From Cocos nucifera (lineage: Eukaryota; Streptophyta; Magnoliopsida; Arecales; Arecaceae), in NCBI GenBank assembly GCA_006176705.1, contig QRFJ01000021.1, positions 3,182,208 to 3,246,207 of the forward strand: a stretch of DNA of 64,000 nucleotides. The letters are read 5' to 3'. Every line of letters begins with the position of its first letter. Positions within the stretch are counted from its first letter, which is position 1. The position numbers and the translations under genes are program-made. This document shows positions 1-13,164 of the stretch, one piece after another. The notes under the pieces are model-generated. The model did not search any database and was not told the DNA's origin. It worked only from the letters and a program-made list of their open reading frames with translations.

Positions 1-760
1 TAATAATTACCTAGTCTCCAGTCCTCTCAATGAATTGAGCTCATTTTTGTTGACCAAACTTAACTTAGTGTTCCATGTCATTATTGTACCCCGTAATGCT
101 TGTCTCCATCAGTAACATGTTGCAAAATTGTAACCGTTGTACACTTGATTTTTCAGAATACTGGTGCACAACTTGCCTTATTGGTGAACTATACTGCATA
201 CCAGGTCTAGAGCTACTCATCATATGACACCTGGTGGATCAACTTATCCTTATATCTTAGCAGTTGGTTACAAAATTTTTTATGATCTCCAGGCTCTTAA
301 ATACAAGCGTATCTTTATATTGGTATATATGGCTGACCCCAACTAGTTTAGAATAAAGCTTAGTTGAGTTGAGTTGAGCTGATCGCTTATTGCAACTGTA
401 TATGTTGGGCCAATTCCACACATCAGTTATTCTTTAATAATTACCCAGTCTCCGGTCCACTCAATGAATTGTGCTCGTTTTATTGACCAAAGCTTGGCCT
501 AGTCTTCCATGGCATTATTGTGCCCCTCTAACACCTGTCTCTATTAGCAACAGATTGCATCATTATAACTGTTGAACACTTCATTTTCCCAGAATATGTG
601 CACAACTTGCCTGGTTTACCCTGCATACCAGTGGAGCTACTCATCATATAACACCTGGTGGATCGACTTATGTTTGTATTTTAGCAGCTGGCTACAAAAT
701 TCATAATGTTCGCCAGGCTCTTAAGTATAAACTTATATTTAAATTCTAGCGGTGGCCCAG
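1..760. repeat. Diverged tandem direct repeat, two copies of about 330 bp
   Basis: Copy 1 starts at position 1 or earlier (TAATAATTACCTAGTCTCC) and runs to about 335. Copy 2 starts at 436 (TAATAATTACCCAGTCTCC) and runs to about 760. Shared landmarks in order: CACTCAATGAATT-like, TTGACCAAA, GTGCACAACTTGCC, GAGCTACTCATCATAT and ACACCTGGTGGATC. A spacer of about 100 bp holds TTGAG repeats. Copies differ by scattered substitutions and small indels. Confidence 0.8.
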
Positions 761-866
761 AAAGTTAATAATGTTTTTCAGGTTCCTAGTTGAACTATAA
801 ACTCAGTATCTGTAAATCAACTGGTTGCTTCTGGTTATTTACTTATTCCTCTTTAAGGCTAAAAGT

Positions 867-1115
867 TCAGGAAGAGCATACTGTTAAGGTAAGTCTATCA
901 TTTTTGAACACCTCCATGCCCTTATATCTAATGTTTCTTATGTTATGCCACACTTTGCCTCTCTCCAATCTGTGCACTATCATCTTGAATAATGCATCTC
1001 TCATCTGTTTCCAACTATATGGACCTCTAATTGGCAAGTGCAAGCATGATTTCTTCCTTTCCCACCAACTTCTTTTGATTATGGTTAAAAAATATAGGAC
1101 AATAGAAAAAAACAA
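867..1115 (-). pseudogene. Possible non-LTR (LINE) ORF2 trace
   Basis: The minus-strand frame reads WWERKKSCLHLP..SWKQMRDALFKM..HRLERGKVWHNI. This loosely resembles the linker before the zinc-binding end of plant LINE reverse transcriptases, where a W..L..R..L block precedes a (V/I)GNG..WHDxW block. No other LINE domain or poly-A tail was seen nearby, so this is weak. Confidence 0.2.
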
Positions 1116-2260
1116 GGATCAAATGTGTGAAACCAATGTGTTACCCTTCCTTTGAGTGCAAACTAAAGATGAAAGTAAAATTAGTTTAATTTCCTTTGAC
1201 TGTTTTAACATTAAGAAGGGGACAATCATGAACTAATTGGGAAATATTGGGATGACTGCATTAAGCTATGAATATGTGTGTAATATAAAGCAAGATGTGA
1301 GTGATGAAACATGCCAATGGCTGTTCTCTCACCTGGACAAAAAGAAGTTAGAATCTTGTGACATCGATTATGAAGTGATAGAGTGATAATCAAATGGCAA
1401 TATTTGGAGAATTCACATAGATTTTTAACTAAAATAATATTGATTAAATTGTGAATTACTTAAATTTCAAGACATTCTTTGCATCATTTTGCACTAACCC
1501 ATTAAGGTAAAATATGCAACAATGGTAATCAAGTATACAAAGCACATAGGATCAGATCAGGTGATAAATTACTTGTCCAACCAAGTAACCATATGCCTTG
1601 CAAAAAGGTAGAATCTGTGAATACTCACGAAACTTGTAAAGTATAAACTTACTCAAAGAATGCAATTTCTTGAAATCATAATTAAGATAAACGATTTTTA
1701 AAAATACTTGATATGTTTCTTGAAAAATGTACAAAAAGTAAGTAATTCAGTCACCAAATTTTTGAGATAAAACAAGGAAAAAAGCCATTGATGACATCCC
1801 CAGTGGCAGGTTTCCCTGCAATGAAGAAAAACAAAAGGTTTCAACATGTATTAGAGATTGTTTCTAGTGCAGATATCCATTTTCCTCATCAGCTTTTCTC
1901 AACACAATAAGGATTCACTAATCCCCCTTTCGCTGCTCCCAAACTAGTATATTTTTTATCATCTTCAATCATGGTATAAGTCCTTCAATTTGGATACTAC
2001 CTTAATATGACCAGTGGCATCCTTCCCAGACTTCTAAGTTCTAAGTTAGATTCTTTCATATTTCACCTGACAAAGAAATTCCTTAAAGCTTAAAATTATG
2101 ATGGAGCTTTGGGTGTCCTTAATGCTACAACATGCTGACATGAGCTCTTTCAGTGTATGTATCCCCTTAGCAGTAGTTGCTTATTTGTGTACCAACCACA
2201 AACGCAAAAAAGAATTCAGTAAAATGCAGATAAAACAGACTATAGACTCAGCAAACTCAC

Positions 2261-2554
2261 CTTATTATAGTTCATATCATGTAGCCACAAGCAGAGTTTC
2301 CAAACTAAGCTTTCCTCAGCAAAATTTTTTGATGATTGATGGAAATCAATGGAACTTGTTTGGTAACCATCGACATTTTGAAATTCCTTTGACCACCATC
2401 GGTGTCTAAGAAATGAAATGGCCCAAGCAGCATATTGTTTAATATGTTGATCCTTTGAATCCTTTGCAACCAGAAATATTTCCTGAACCATTGATGTTGA
2501 GAGGGTCTCACAAACAGAACTTGAAAGTATGGGGCCCCTGATAAAGGTAGACTC
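2261..2554 (-). CDS. RST1: RST1 exon 21 (98 codons, last one in window)
   Basis: Acceptor AAGCAG|GAGTCT, donor AATAAG|GTGAGT (very strong). Encodes residues 1318-1415 with MVQEIFLVAKDSKD, QYAAWAISFLRHRWWSKEF and LVWKLCLWLHDMNYNK. The strong donor implies at least one more exon, which I place left of the window. Confidence 0.95.
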
Positions 2555-5500
2555 CTGCTTAATAAAATGATGGTCAAGTCAGTTAATGAAGAAGCTACAC
2601 ACTGAAGAACATCGGGAAATAATTTATGACCTGCTCATGATTGATTTGCAAAGTGATGGGCTGAGGATACATTTCAGTGAGATCCCCTGCACCTGCACCA
2701 AATGCATTAACAACTCCTAGCATCCCACCCAAGCGGACAGGAGGAGGAGATGGGTGAATGTAAGTGTTTCTTAGAATTTCCAGAAGATGTTTTGCATCAT
2801 CAAATCTTATAGAGTGCACCCCATCATTCAAGATGCAAGAAAGTAAGGATCCAGCACCAACAGAGGATGTCATCAACAGATTCTGATAAAGAGTTCCAGA
2901 TTTTTTTAAGTCTAGAAGATCAGAAATTAATGAAGTGTAAAGATTGAAGAGCGTATCTAAATTACTGTCGACTAATTCAACTCTCTGGCAAAAAGCCACA
3001 ACTTTGGGAAGTGCAAGACATGAGCCCATACAAAGTGGTATCTCAGCCAGGTCATTGCAGACTAGGGAACTATAGGTAGGGGAATTAATGTGCAAGATCC
3101 ATGAAGTTAACATATTTTTTATTTTAAGCACAGCATCGTAAGCTCCAAACCTATATAGTGCAACCACACAATTTCCCAAACCCAGTACAAGCCCTGCAAG
3201 ACCCCAAGCATCTTCCTCCAACTTGTCGCAGTTTTCAAGGGACAAGTCTGAAGTGCTTGCTTCATATCCGGTCAGGGGAAAGCTATCATTGAGGCTCTCA
3301 AATGAAACAGATGTTGAAGGGCATAACTGGCATATCATCTGAGACAAGGTGCTAATAATATAATGAAGCAATTCAGTTTCTGTAAGTCTAGCACTTCCAT
3401 CAAATTCTGAATCCTCAGAAATTCCAGCCCTTGTAAGAAGGTCCTGACAGGCAAAACCAAGACCTACTCCACAGGCTCCTTTCACAAAAGGGCTCTTGCT
3501 GTTACAGATTACCTGATACAATGAATAACCAAAAGCAAGAGCTGTGAAATACTTTCTTAAATAGAAATTTGTAATGATAGTAAAATAACAGAATCCTAAG
3601 TAACACAAATGCCAAGACCACTAGTCAGAAGCAGAATTACAAACAAGTTTATGAAATACAGATTATGGTGTAAATTATAAATAGACACTAGATCATATTA
3701 TAAACTCTTTTGTGGTTGATAACCTTCAAGAACATAAACCACAGGTACTTGACAAATGGAAAAAAGTGTGAAGTAAAACTATAATAGCTCATTTCAATGC
3801 CAGAAATGTCTTACAGCAAAGATATCGCCAACTATTTTTATTTAACTCAGTAGTACTTTTTTTTTTTCAGTGTTGTGATATGAAACATGAGCTCTTTAAA
3901 CACATGGCATATTAGGTTGTGGCTTAAGGAATTTAAATTTTGGTTAGTTAGAAAAGAATCTACACAAGGAAATTTTTTTTGCATCCAACAAGTTCTAGTT
4001 TGACTGTTCAAGCAGAATCAGATTTGTGCTAAATGTTAGGGTGGCTTGGAAAGCATGTTGTTGTTGACAGTATTATTAGCATAATATTATACATTGCTGA
4101 TCATCTTGTACACAATACCCAGTGGCATTGTATCTAGCATCTCAAGAATCAAGAATCCCGTAAGAAGACACTTGATATGGATCTTTTGTGTGTTTTGTTA
4201 GAGGAAACTGTGGTGCAACTACACACGAAATCTGAATTATTTACTTATTGAAATTAATAGCCTAAAATGGCACTTCTGGTTAAGTGTCATATCATTTTCT
4301 TCCAGAGATTAGCCAAGATTTGTTTGCTCCAAAGTCTTATAAATTTACTTCAAAATCTGATTTTGTCCTTCTATGATTATTTTGATGGCCATCCCACCCC
4401 GAGTGAGAGAGAGAGTGGAGCTATACAAAATCAGTGGCATAAAGTCTCTCTTGAAGGTTTATCTTGTCCATGTCTTTTCTCCCCTCCTTGAGATTTAGGA
4501 TAATGCATAAATCTAAATTGCAATATGCACATGCACTACACGAGCTAGCTTTGATCTTATTATAGAGAACAGACCGATAATGTACCTGAAGTAGTCCATC
4601 TATGACTTCAAACTTTTGCATTCTATTGGTCGCATGAAAACAATTAGAAATCAGTCCCAATGAAAGGGCTGCTGACCACTGTTGGTGTTCATGTTCATAC
4701 TCAAACAACCATTTCAGAAGAAAGTTTGATGCTGCAGAGATTACCGCATGGGCTGATGAAGGCACAACCTGAGCAAGAATGAAGTAGCAAAGAGATGCGT
4801 ACAAGCAAATAACTTATCGTAAATGTGAGCCAGAGCAACAAAAAAAGGTTAAAAAAGGTTTGTTAGAATATAACAATCATTCAACACAATACAATAAAAG
4901 GTAATGTCTCATGGCTGGGCAAAAACAAAATTCATATGCCATAGATGGAAAATCATGTATTTTTGTTCCACTAATGCTTTGGTAGTAAACCTCCGAACGG
5001 TAAGATTTTTTGCTTTTGCAGCATGCAAGGTGTCATGATTATGTTCAATGATGTGAATTTTCAATCTCAATGCCCACCGCATATTGTGAACCGGTAGCTA
5101 TTGGTCTTGAATCCTGCACACAGAAATGCAGTTAATCAACTCTCTCAAGCTGAAGTTAACTAGATCTATTGGCAAGTAATTGCACCTGTGACCCTTTGAA
5201 GTAGTGCCCTTTGTGTTGACGGCTCCACACTTGCCAGGGTGTACTTGTTAGGCCTCAACAAAAAGCCAAACCATATTGGGAGGATCATACATGTCTGAGT
5301 CCAATATCCATAAGTCAAACCAAACCCTCCCTTTTCACATATGGAAGAATGCATAACTAAGGTTCTGTCCGGCATCACTTCCAATTTTCAGTTTTCAATT
5401 TTCAAGAAAACCAAAACCAGCTTCCCTTTTTTAAAGACCAAACCAGTAACTTGTTTGGTAATCACTAAGGTTGTGGCGGCGGCGGTGGCTGGCCGGCCAG

Positions 5501-8500
5501 GAAGCAGTAACGATGGCTGGTGGCGGCACTCAATGAAGGTGGCAACAAGTGGCAGATGGGTGGCAACAGGTGGTGGCATAGGGCCAATGGGGGTGGTGGC
5601 AGTGGTGCCAGTGTTGGTTATGGATGGTTTTTGTTTTAAAAAATGGGTGAAAGCTACTCCAAAGAGCTTTCACTTTTTTTAGAGGTTTTTGAACGTGTTT
5701 TCAGAAAATCAAAAAGCAAAATGGTAATCAAGAAGTTTCCAGCCTTGATTTCCGTGCTTTCAGAAATGAAAACAAAAGTGGCAGTGATCTCAAAATGGCA
5801 CTAAATAAGAAAAGGCTTATTTGTTTGATGATGCAATAAGTGAACTTTTGGAATACTTTATGCAGTGACATTCAAAGAATGAAGCATCACATGTCAACGG
5901 CATGATGGCTTGGCGCTAGCATAGAACCATAACATGTCATTTTATGCCCATGCCACATGCCAGTAAGGCACTAGCATTGTACGTTTGTTATGTCATGTCA
6001 TACAGTGCCAACCAGCATTAAATTCATGTTGACATTATGGCTGATATTTTTCTAAATACTGTATTATTTTATAATGTTATTGTCAAAAATAAATGACAAT
6101 GATTTCAAATAATAATGCTTAGCCATTACTTTTCAATACAATTCAAATAAGTATGTATCTAAGTATCTTACTAGCTCACTGGGTGAAATCAGTTTCATGA
6201 GCGTTAGAGTCATTAAAACAAATAAATTATATGAAAAAGCAAAGTGGGGAATATAAGATTATATCTCTTTAAAAAATCTTTTTGATGCCATTCATTGTTG
6301 TTAGAATACCATTGACTTGGGTGACTAGGACAAACTTCACAAGGAACATCAACATAGCATGCCTAAAGAATATGCATTATTTGTTCCAAAATAACAAAAA
6401 GAGAAACATCTCTCCTTACCTCTGTTTCTCTCTCATTCTCTCTTCTCATAGATAGTTTTTCTAGATATGAAGCAATTATTGGTTACAAAAGAAGAATTAT
6501 GTCTCGTGTCATGGATGATCTCAAAACTCAAAAGGCTTAGAAGCATATGATTTGTGAAACAAGTTAAAGCAAGAAATCAACGGTTCCTTGTACCATGACG
6601 ATCTCCCAAAACAAGGTTTAGCGAGTGTAGAAGGTAACTTGGGTCTTACCAAGGTTAAGGAAATTTTGAATGCCTACAGGTGAAATTGAACAAAAAGGAT
6701 AGCACGTTAAGGATAATAAAACACAGAGAACTTATATCCAAAAATATAAAATGATCAATGTCATTCAGTATTTATATATGATTTTTATTAGATATCATTT
6801 GGTTTTGGGAAAATCTAAAAAGCAATAGTGAAAATGTCTTTAGGGGTATGGTCGCTTCATGCTTCATAGGTCCAACATGAAAAGAGTTTGTGGTTTGGCA
6901 GATGCTTATGACACAGCTTGCCTATCAAGATGATGTAATTTTCTGGGATTAGGTTTTATGAAATCCTTTTTCTTTAAAGTTAGGGTCTGAATACGATTTA
7001 CAGCCATTGAAATGGTTTCATCGCATAAGCAGTTTTGTAGAGCATTAAACAACTGTTATTTAAAATTTGAATTTTCAATGGGGCATTGCATTTTTTTGGC
7101 TAGTGTAGATCTCCTTCCTTTACCCCTCTAATTTCTTTCATCTCCCGTAAAGTCACTATCATCCTTTTGGGAAACAGTCCTCACAGTCAGAGATTCATTT
7201 CTTCCGACAGTCATCTAGATATGAAGAATTGACTTGTTACTTTTCGTTCTCTTGTTGGTTGGATTCAAGAACACTGGAAGCATTTGATAAGATACCAAAA
7301 TGTGCTATTCTTTTATCGAATGCGGAACTCAAGGCTCCTTATTCTTCTTCCACAAGGACAAATTTTCAAGTTATATCAGATACTAGAAATTAAAATAAAC
7401 TGCAACTGGGCTGTTCAAAATGGTCCCCAAGATTCATAGAAATGTGAAAATCTGATCTAACAGAAATAAAGGCAGCTCATTTAATGGTATCTGGTCAACC
7501 AGAATAAGTACTAAACATAGCACCTGCCACCTAGCACATGATGTTGAAAGGTCATTCTGAGTAGCATACATTATTGCCTAGGAGCTCTACAAAGAAGTCA
7601 AATGAGTTCTTTACGCCACAGCAGTGGCCATTTAAGAATAACATCAATATAAGCCAAATCGCCTATGGTCAGCAAAATTATGTCATATTGGGAGTCTGTA
7701 AGCGATACAAAATGGTATTGGAGGCTATAATATTCCACATTTTGAGGGCAATTTAGTTGGCCATTGTTTGTATGACTTTGCTTGTGGATTTAATAATCAA
7801 GCAGATTTAATTTTCTACTAGCACTTCCATTATAACAAAATATGAAACTGATCACTAAGACATACCATAATGAGATCTTACCATGCATAGCGCGCCAATA
7901 GCAAAGGCCATGTTTACTGCAACTCGAGGAATACATTCTGCAGCAACTTTACACATTGTCTACACAGGAACATACATATAACTAGCTTGCAAAAACTTCT
8001 ATTAGATACTCAGAAATCTGTACAATACCTAAAACTAGAAAATCCAAGCAATTTACTTGACCTGAAAAAAGGTAGCATACAAGATAAAACATAAATACTA
8101 GCAATAAATTTCACAGCAAGAACACGAGATCTGCTTGTGAAAATTATGTCATAATAGCGGCATTCCCTTTCCAAGAAAAATGTAATCACCAGCCAAAACC
8201 TTTTTTCTCCTACCAGGGACATAGCGTTTGTTCCTCTAGTAATTACATATGAAGAGAAACAAACATTGGTGTCTACACATAACATATGGAACAAAAAGTT
8301 ATCATACAGAGGGAACACATGGTTTTTGGATCTGAATTATTGAATTCATGTGGAACGAAACCTATATTACTGCAGTATATAAATCAGGGTTAGCTGAACC
8401 ATCCTAAATTGAGTAGTTCGGGCCGAACCGAATCAGTCAATAACCGAGATGGTTCGGGTGGTCGAGATGGTTCAGTCCCTTAAATAAATCCCTGAGCCCC

Positions 8501-11500
8501 CACCCCCCTCCCAGCGACCCCTTCGAAAGCTTCGAGCCTTCAACTAATTGACCGATCTCTATCTCTCCCCCTCTCCCACCCCACTTCTACCATGTTCGAT
8601 TGAATCAACAGTACTGTATGAAGGCTCAACTAGAGATGCCTCTTTCTCTCCATCGAAGGCTCCACAATACCTCTCACCCCCTAGTTCCTCCACAAATGGA
8701 GCTTCAAAGCTCCAGGTACACCTCTCTCATTCTCGCTCCCTCTCCTGTTTCTCCCTTCCCCCCCCCCCGCCCCCACCCCCCACCCTAGGTTCTCGACATG
8801 GCCCAACATGGCATGGTATAGATCCATACCATACCAAACCAGTTGCTAACCGTATGAGCCACATTACCTGGTCCGGCAGACCTTGGTATAAACCATACAG
8901 AGAACTTAATTAAATATAGAGAACTTCATGAATAAATAAACAAGAAATGATGAGCCAAAACATGGTATCATAAATTAGTGATTTGTAGCAAAATGCAAAA
9001 ACACATAGCTATCATTGTACATACACGAAAAAAGGTAGGCAAAATGTTTGCCCTGGAATTTTCAGACCCTAGTTATGGCTGTGCTAATGAAGTAAAGCTT
9101 GGTAATCACTAAAGAATACTAAGATGAAGAGGATTAAAGCCAAAAAGTGTATCACTAAAGGTAATATGCTGACAGATGTTACTTAATAGAAGAGAAATTG
9201 AGACAATTGAAATTGGAGAAGATTAGGCATTGGGGTACAAATTGGGCAGTCTGTTTAGTGAGGAAAGGAAATAAAAAAAATAAGGCTCCACGAGTAGGAA
9301 AGAAACGATTCAGACTGTTCAGGATGTCAAAGCCAAGCTGGAATTTGACCAAGATGCATACATAAAATGAATACAGAAAAAATAATTTCCTAAATTTTTC
9401 AACATTCATAGGTCAAAAAAAATAGGCATGCTTCAAGAAGAGGGATTACCCAAGAAATGCATTTTGTTCCTTCATTTGTATTATAACATACAGAAACTTG
9501 GAAAAGCTCAAAGGAGCATAGTAAAAGAATCCTCCAAATTAATGAAAGAAAATCTCAAAAATACCTTAGCCTTTATTTAACTCTCTCAACTTACTACAAA
9601 GTGTTTTTGAATATCTGTATATTTACAGATAATTCACTATCTATCCTTTTAACATGTAAAATGATATGCTTTTCATTTTTAGATGATGTTTAGGCCCAAA
9701 AACTCAGGGAATTTATTACATAAAAATCTATCTAGAAGGGTTTATGGAGCAATAAGTATTTGGCCAATACTATTTTGCCTGCATGCCAAGACACTTCCAT
9801 AAGGTCCAAGAAGCTGACTTACACAAATATACCCAACGATGGAAACACGACCATCTATAAACTGGGATCATAACCAAATGACAACATTAGGTGAAACTAC
9901 TAGGTTCTGCAAGGTTTGGAGCAAGATCTAGCGAACCAATACCAGGGCTCGTACTGGCTGACAATCAGTTCGGCATTGTATAGGTCAGCACTAAGCCACT
10001 TCTGGATATACAGACACGGAGAGGGAGGGGGAGGGGGAGAGGGAGAAGGATAGAGAGGGAAGCAACAGGAAGGAAGGAGAGAGAAGGGGGGTTGGGGGTG
10101 GGGGGGAGGAGAGGCCCGTAGGATCAAAACAAACGCATGTCCAAATCACCACCTCTCTCAAAGTAAACCAACCCTACCACCCTAATCAACCTCCCATAAC
10201 ATCAAGAACCGAATCTCCCAGTGATAATCGACAACAATCTTCCAAAACTGGCAAAGAAAAGCGATCAATCAAAGTACTGTTCTTGTTTTGATCTCAATAT
10301 TCAGGCAAACTCCAACGTCGAACATCATAATCTCTTCCACTAGGAGCCTCAAATCGATCTCAGATCCAATCAAACTATGAATAGGGTGGCTTTTTTCTTC
10401 AAGAATCGCTCAGAGGACATCAAATCTAGGGTTTTCTTCACTCCCTTCTTGCCTTCGGACAGGAAGCGGACAACAAGAAATGGTTATATTATGGGCCACG
10501 AATCAACCCTTTTGTGTCCCTCACAACGAAAGAGAGAGAGGGGGGGGGGATTTATAACTGATTTATATTTATAACTGAACCAACTTATCCATTGAACCAT
10601 TCTGACTTGGTGTTGGTTCAATTTGATGTAGGATAAATTGCCTAGCTCGGGTTGGTTTGGCGATTACCGATTTGGAGTCATCAATTCAAGCACTAGCAAC
10701 CATAAACTCAAGCTTGAGTTGTAACTTTTGCAATAAAGCACAAACAACAGGACTGATACTAAATTAGAAATTCAATTTAATTGTACATACTCACAACTAT
10801 AGGCCTCTTGCTAGATCTTTGTGAAGCATGAATAAGAGATTTCTAATCTCTGGAACTAGTTTTGCATTACAGAACTTTAAATTGTTTTTTGGCTAAATAC
10901 TTTGGTAGATTGTTTCGGCAAATTGTCATTCATGTTCTTGTAAAGAAACAATGCTTGAGCCTGTAAATTATCAATAAAAGCCGCTGAACTCTCAAGCCAC
11001 AAAAACAGCAGCCACAATTGTCAATTTAAGACACGAAATGCTAAGCTACAAGATGAGATCAGCAAAAAGTCGTATTTTCTGCTCTTCTTGACCAAAACCA
11101 ACCTAAGGCATTTGGCATGGAGGGTCCTCTGTACGACTGTCCCAAGGTCTGTTAGTCAAGATTCATATGCATTGAGCTTATTCCCCCAATTATGTCCCCC
11201 ATCGATCTGGGCTTACATGACCCGAAAGCCCATAACTCCAAATTTCTATGCTACAAAAGTAAGTCCTATAACACCTCGTACACCACATACACAAGCTCAG
11301 AAGAAATTCATGTTTATGGTATACCCCAGATTGGCAGATCCATCTTGAACTCACATGACAGTTACATGAGTAGAATGATTCACATGAATAAACTGTAAGT
11401 TTCACATGGGACAAGGTTTTGAATTTGCCATTGGCTTCTCTCAAAAGGTCTCACCATTGGCACTAATTGGCATAAAAGTTTACATAACAGTTTCAAATCC

Positions 11501-13120
11501 AGTGTTGATTATATCACAGAAAAGTGATTCCCTGTTATCTCTGTCTCAACAAATCCATGTCAGCATCTTTCCTCGAGCGGGCATACATCAGATGCTTCCA
11601 AAACCACGTCATAAAGTTAGTTGGCATAGTTTCTCTGACAAAGAGCAGAATTCTCCAAAACAATGATTGCAACATAAAAAAAGAGGTGAAAGACAATAAT
11701 GAAAAAAGAAAAGTTCAACACTTCTGAACATTAAAAAAACTGAGAATGGAAGCAATTAATTGATGAATTGATGAGGCAATGGTGTCAGTGCAATGTTAAG
11801 GGCCTTGAGACACAAGATAGGAAGGCCACCTGCCCCTGCCTTCACTTCTGCTTTTCACCCCCATGCTCCTATTTCTTTTGACAAGGTCATGACCCAAATA
11901 CCTAAGGTTGTACGGTTACCAAGTGGCACCATGAAGCAAACTAGTCAGGATGAACCTAGAAAAGGAAGAATTATTTGACTCTAAAGTGCATTTTTGCATA
12001 AAACGACTACACAAAAATGACATAGAAAGTGTATATACTTGTATATAACAAACACCTTTTCTATACATAATATCATTAAACAAACACTAGCTATGGTACT
12101 TTATGATCCTCCAACATTTTAACATACATTATGTCAAAATAGATACAAATATATAATTTGTTATTTGGCCCTGTGTACTACATTTTTTCCCTTATAAAAT
12201 TAGTCAACCCAAAATGTGGCCAGAACATATTTTCATATCCATCTAATATTGGTTTGTCTTGGGCTAGTTCTTAGAAGAAGGGAGGCCAAGACTTAGTTGG
12301 AGAGTGGGCACCATGGAAAGGTATCCATGGAAGCCTAAATTATATTAAATGGAAACCAGTTTTTGGAGTCAACTAGTGTATGGGAAGCTAGGCATGGCTC
12401 CCTAGCTTCCTCTAATATTTGTGAGGCAACATGCTGTATGCATGTAAATGGCTCATGCACTTTGTTTTAACCAAGTTTTGAATACTGATGGGGCAGTGGA
12501 GTGTCCTACCATTTGAGTGCCAAGAAGGGGCATCATCCAATTATTGGATTAGGACAGGTCAGGAAATGGACCGGAGTGGCCCCATCCAACAATATTTAAA
12601 ACCTTGGTTTACCCTTTTTGACATGTGAATTTACTTATGATTTCTTTTCTAATGACATCTTGATCTCTAGGCATATACTAGCCCTTTAAGATGAGTTTTC
12701 ATGGGGATATAATTTCAAGCATGTAAACATTCTTACAAGACAAATAGAGCTATATTACAACCATGCCTAGTGACTTTGACCCCTCTATTTGACAATTGAC
12801 ACATCCCAGGCTATAGGCTGTACCATCTTAGTTCTAGCATTTTTTTCTTGAAATCAAACATTGTTTTCTCACTTCTTAACTAATTCTCAATTGCTCTAAG
12901 GCAAGGTTTTGGTACCGGCACCCAGATCGGTCGGCCGATGGCATGGTTCAATACACCTCCATACCATTCCATACTAGGCTCGAACTAACACAACAAGGCA
13001 GAAGAAGAAGGAAAGGGAAGAAATGAGAGGGAAGGGAGAGGGATAGAGCCTCTGGAGGCTACCAGCAACCTCCGACAAGCCTCTAAGGCTTTCTCTCCCT
13101 CTCCCCTCTACTTCCCCCCT

Positions 13121-13164
<44 letters not shown>

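Larger units (their letters stand above)
1..2260 (-). other. RST1 intron 21 (presumed, continues left of window)
   Basis: Follows the strong GTGAGT donor of exon 21. It contains a tandem duplication (1-760), a possible LINE trace (867-1115) and one good acceptor at 1816 followed by a 23-codon frame. No RST1-like C-terminal coding was recognized. Confidence 0.6.

Noticed and set aside
2098..2409. 103-codon plus-strand frame
   Set aside because: Antisense overlap with RST1 exon 21 and its intron; no recognizable domain.
5341..5682. 113-codon plus-strand frame with Val/Gly-rich part
   Set aside because: Spans a GGC/GGT repeat in a candidate MITE; no conserved motif.
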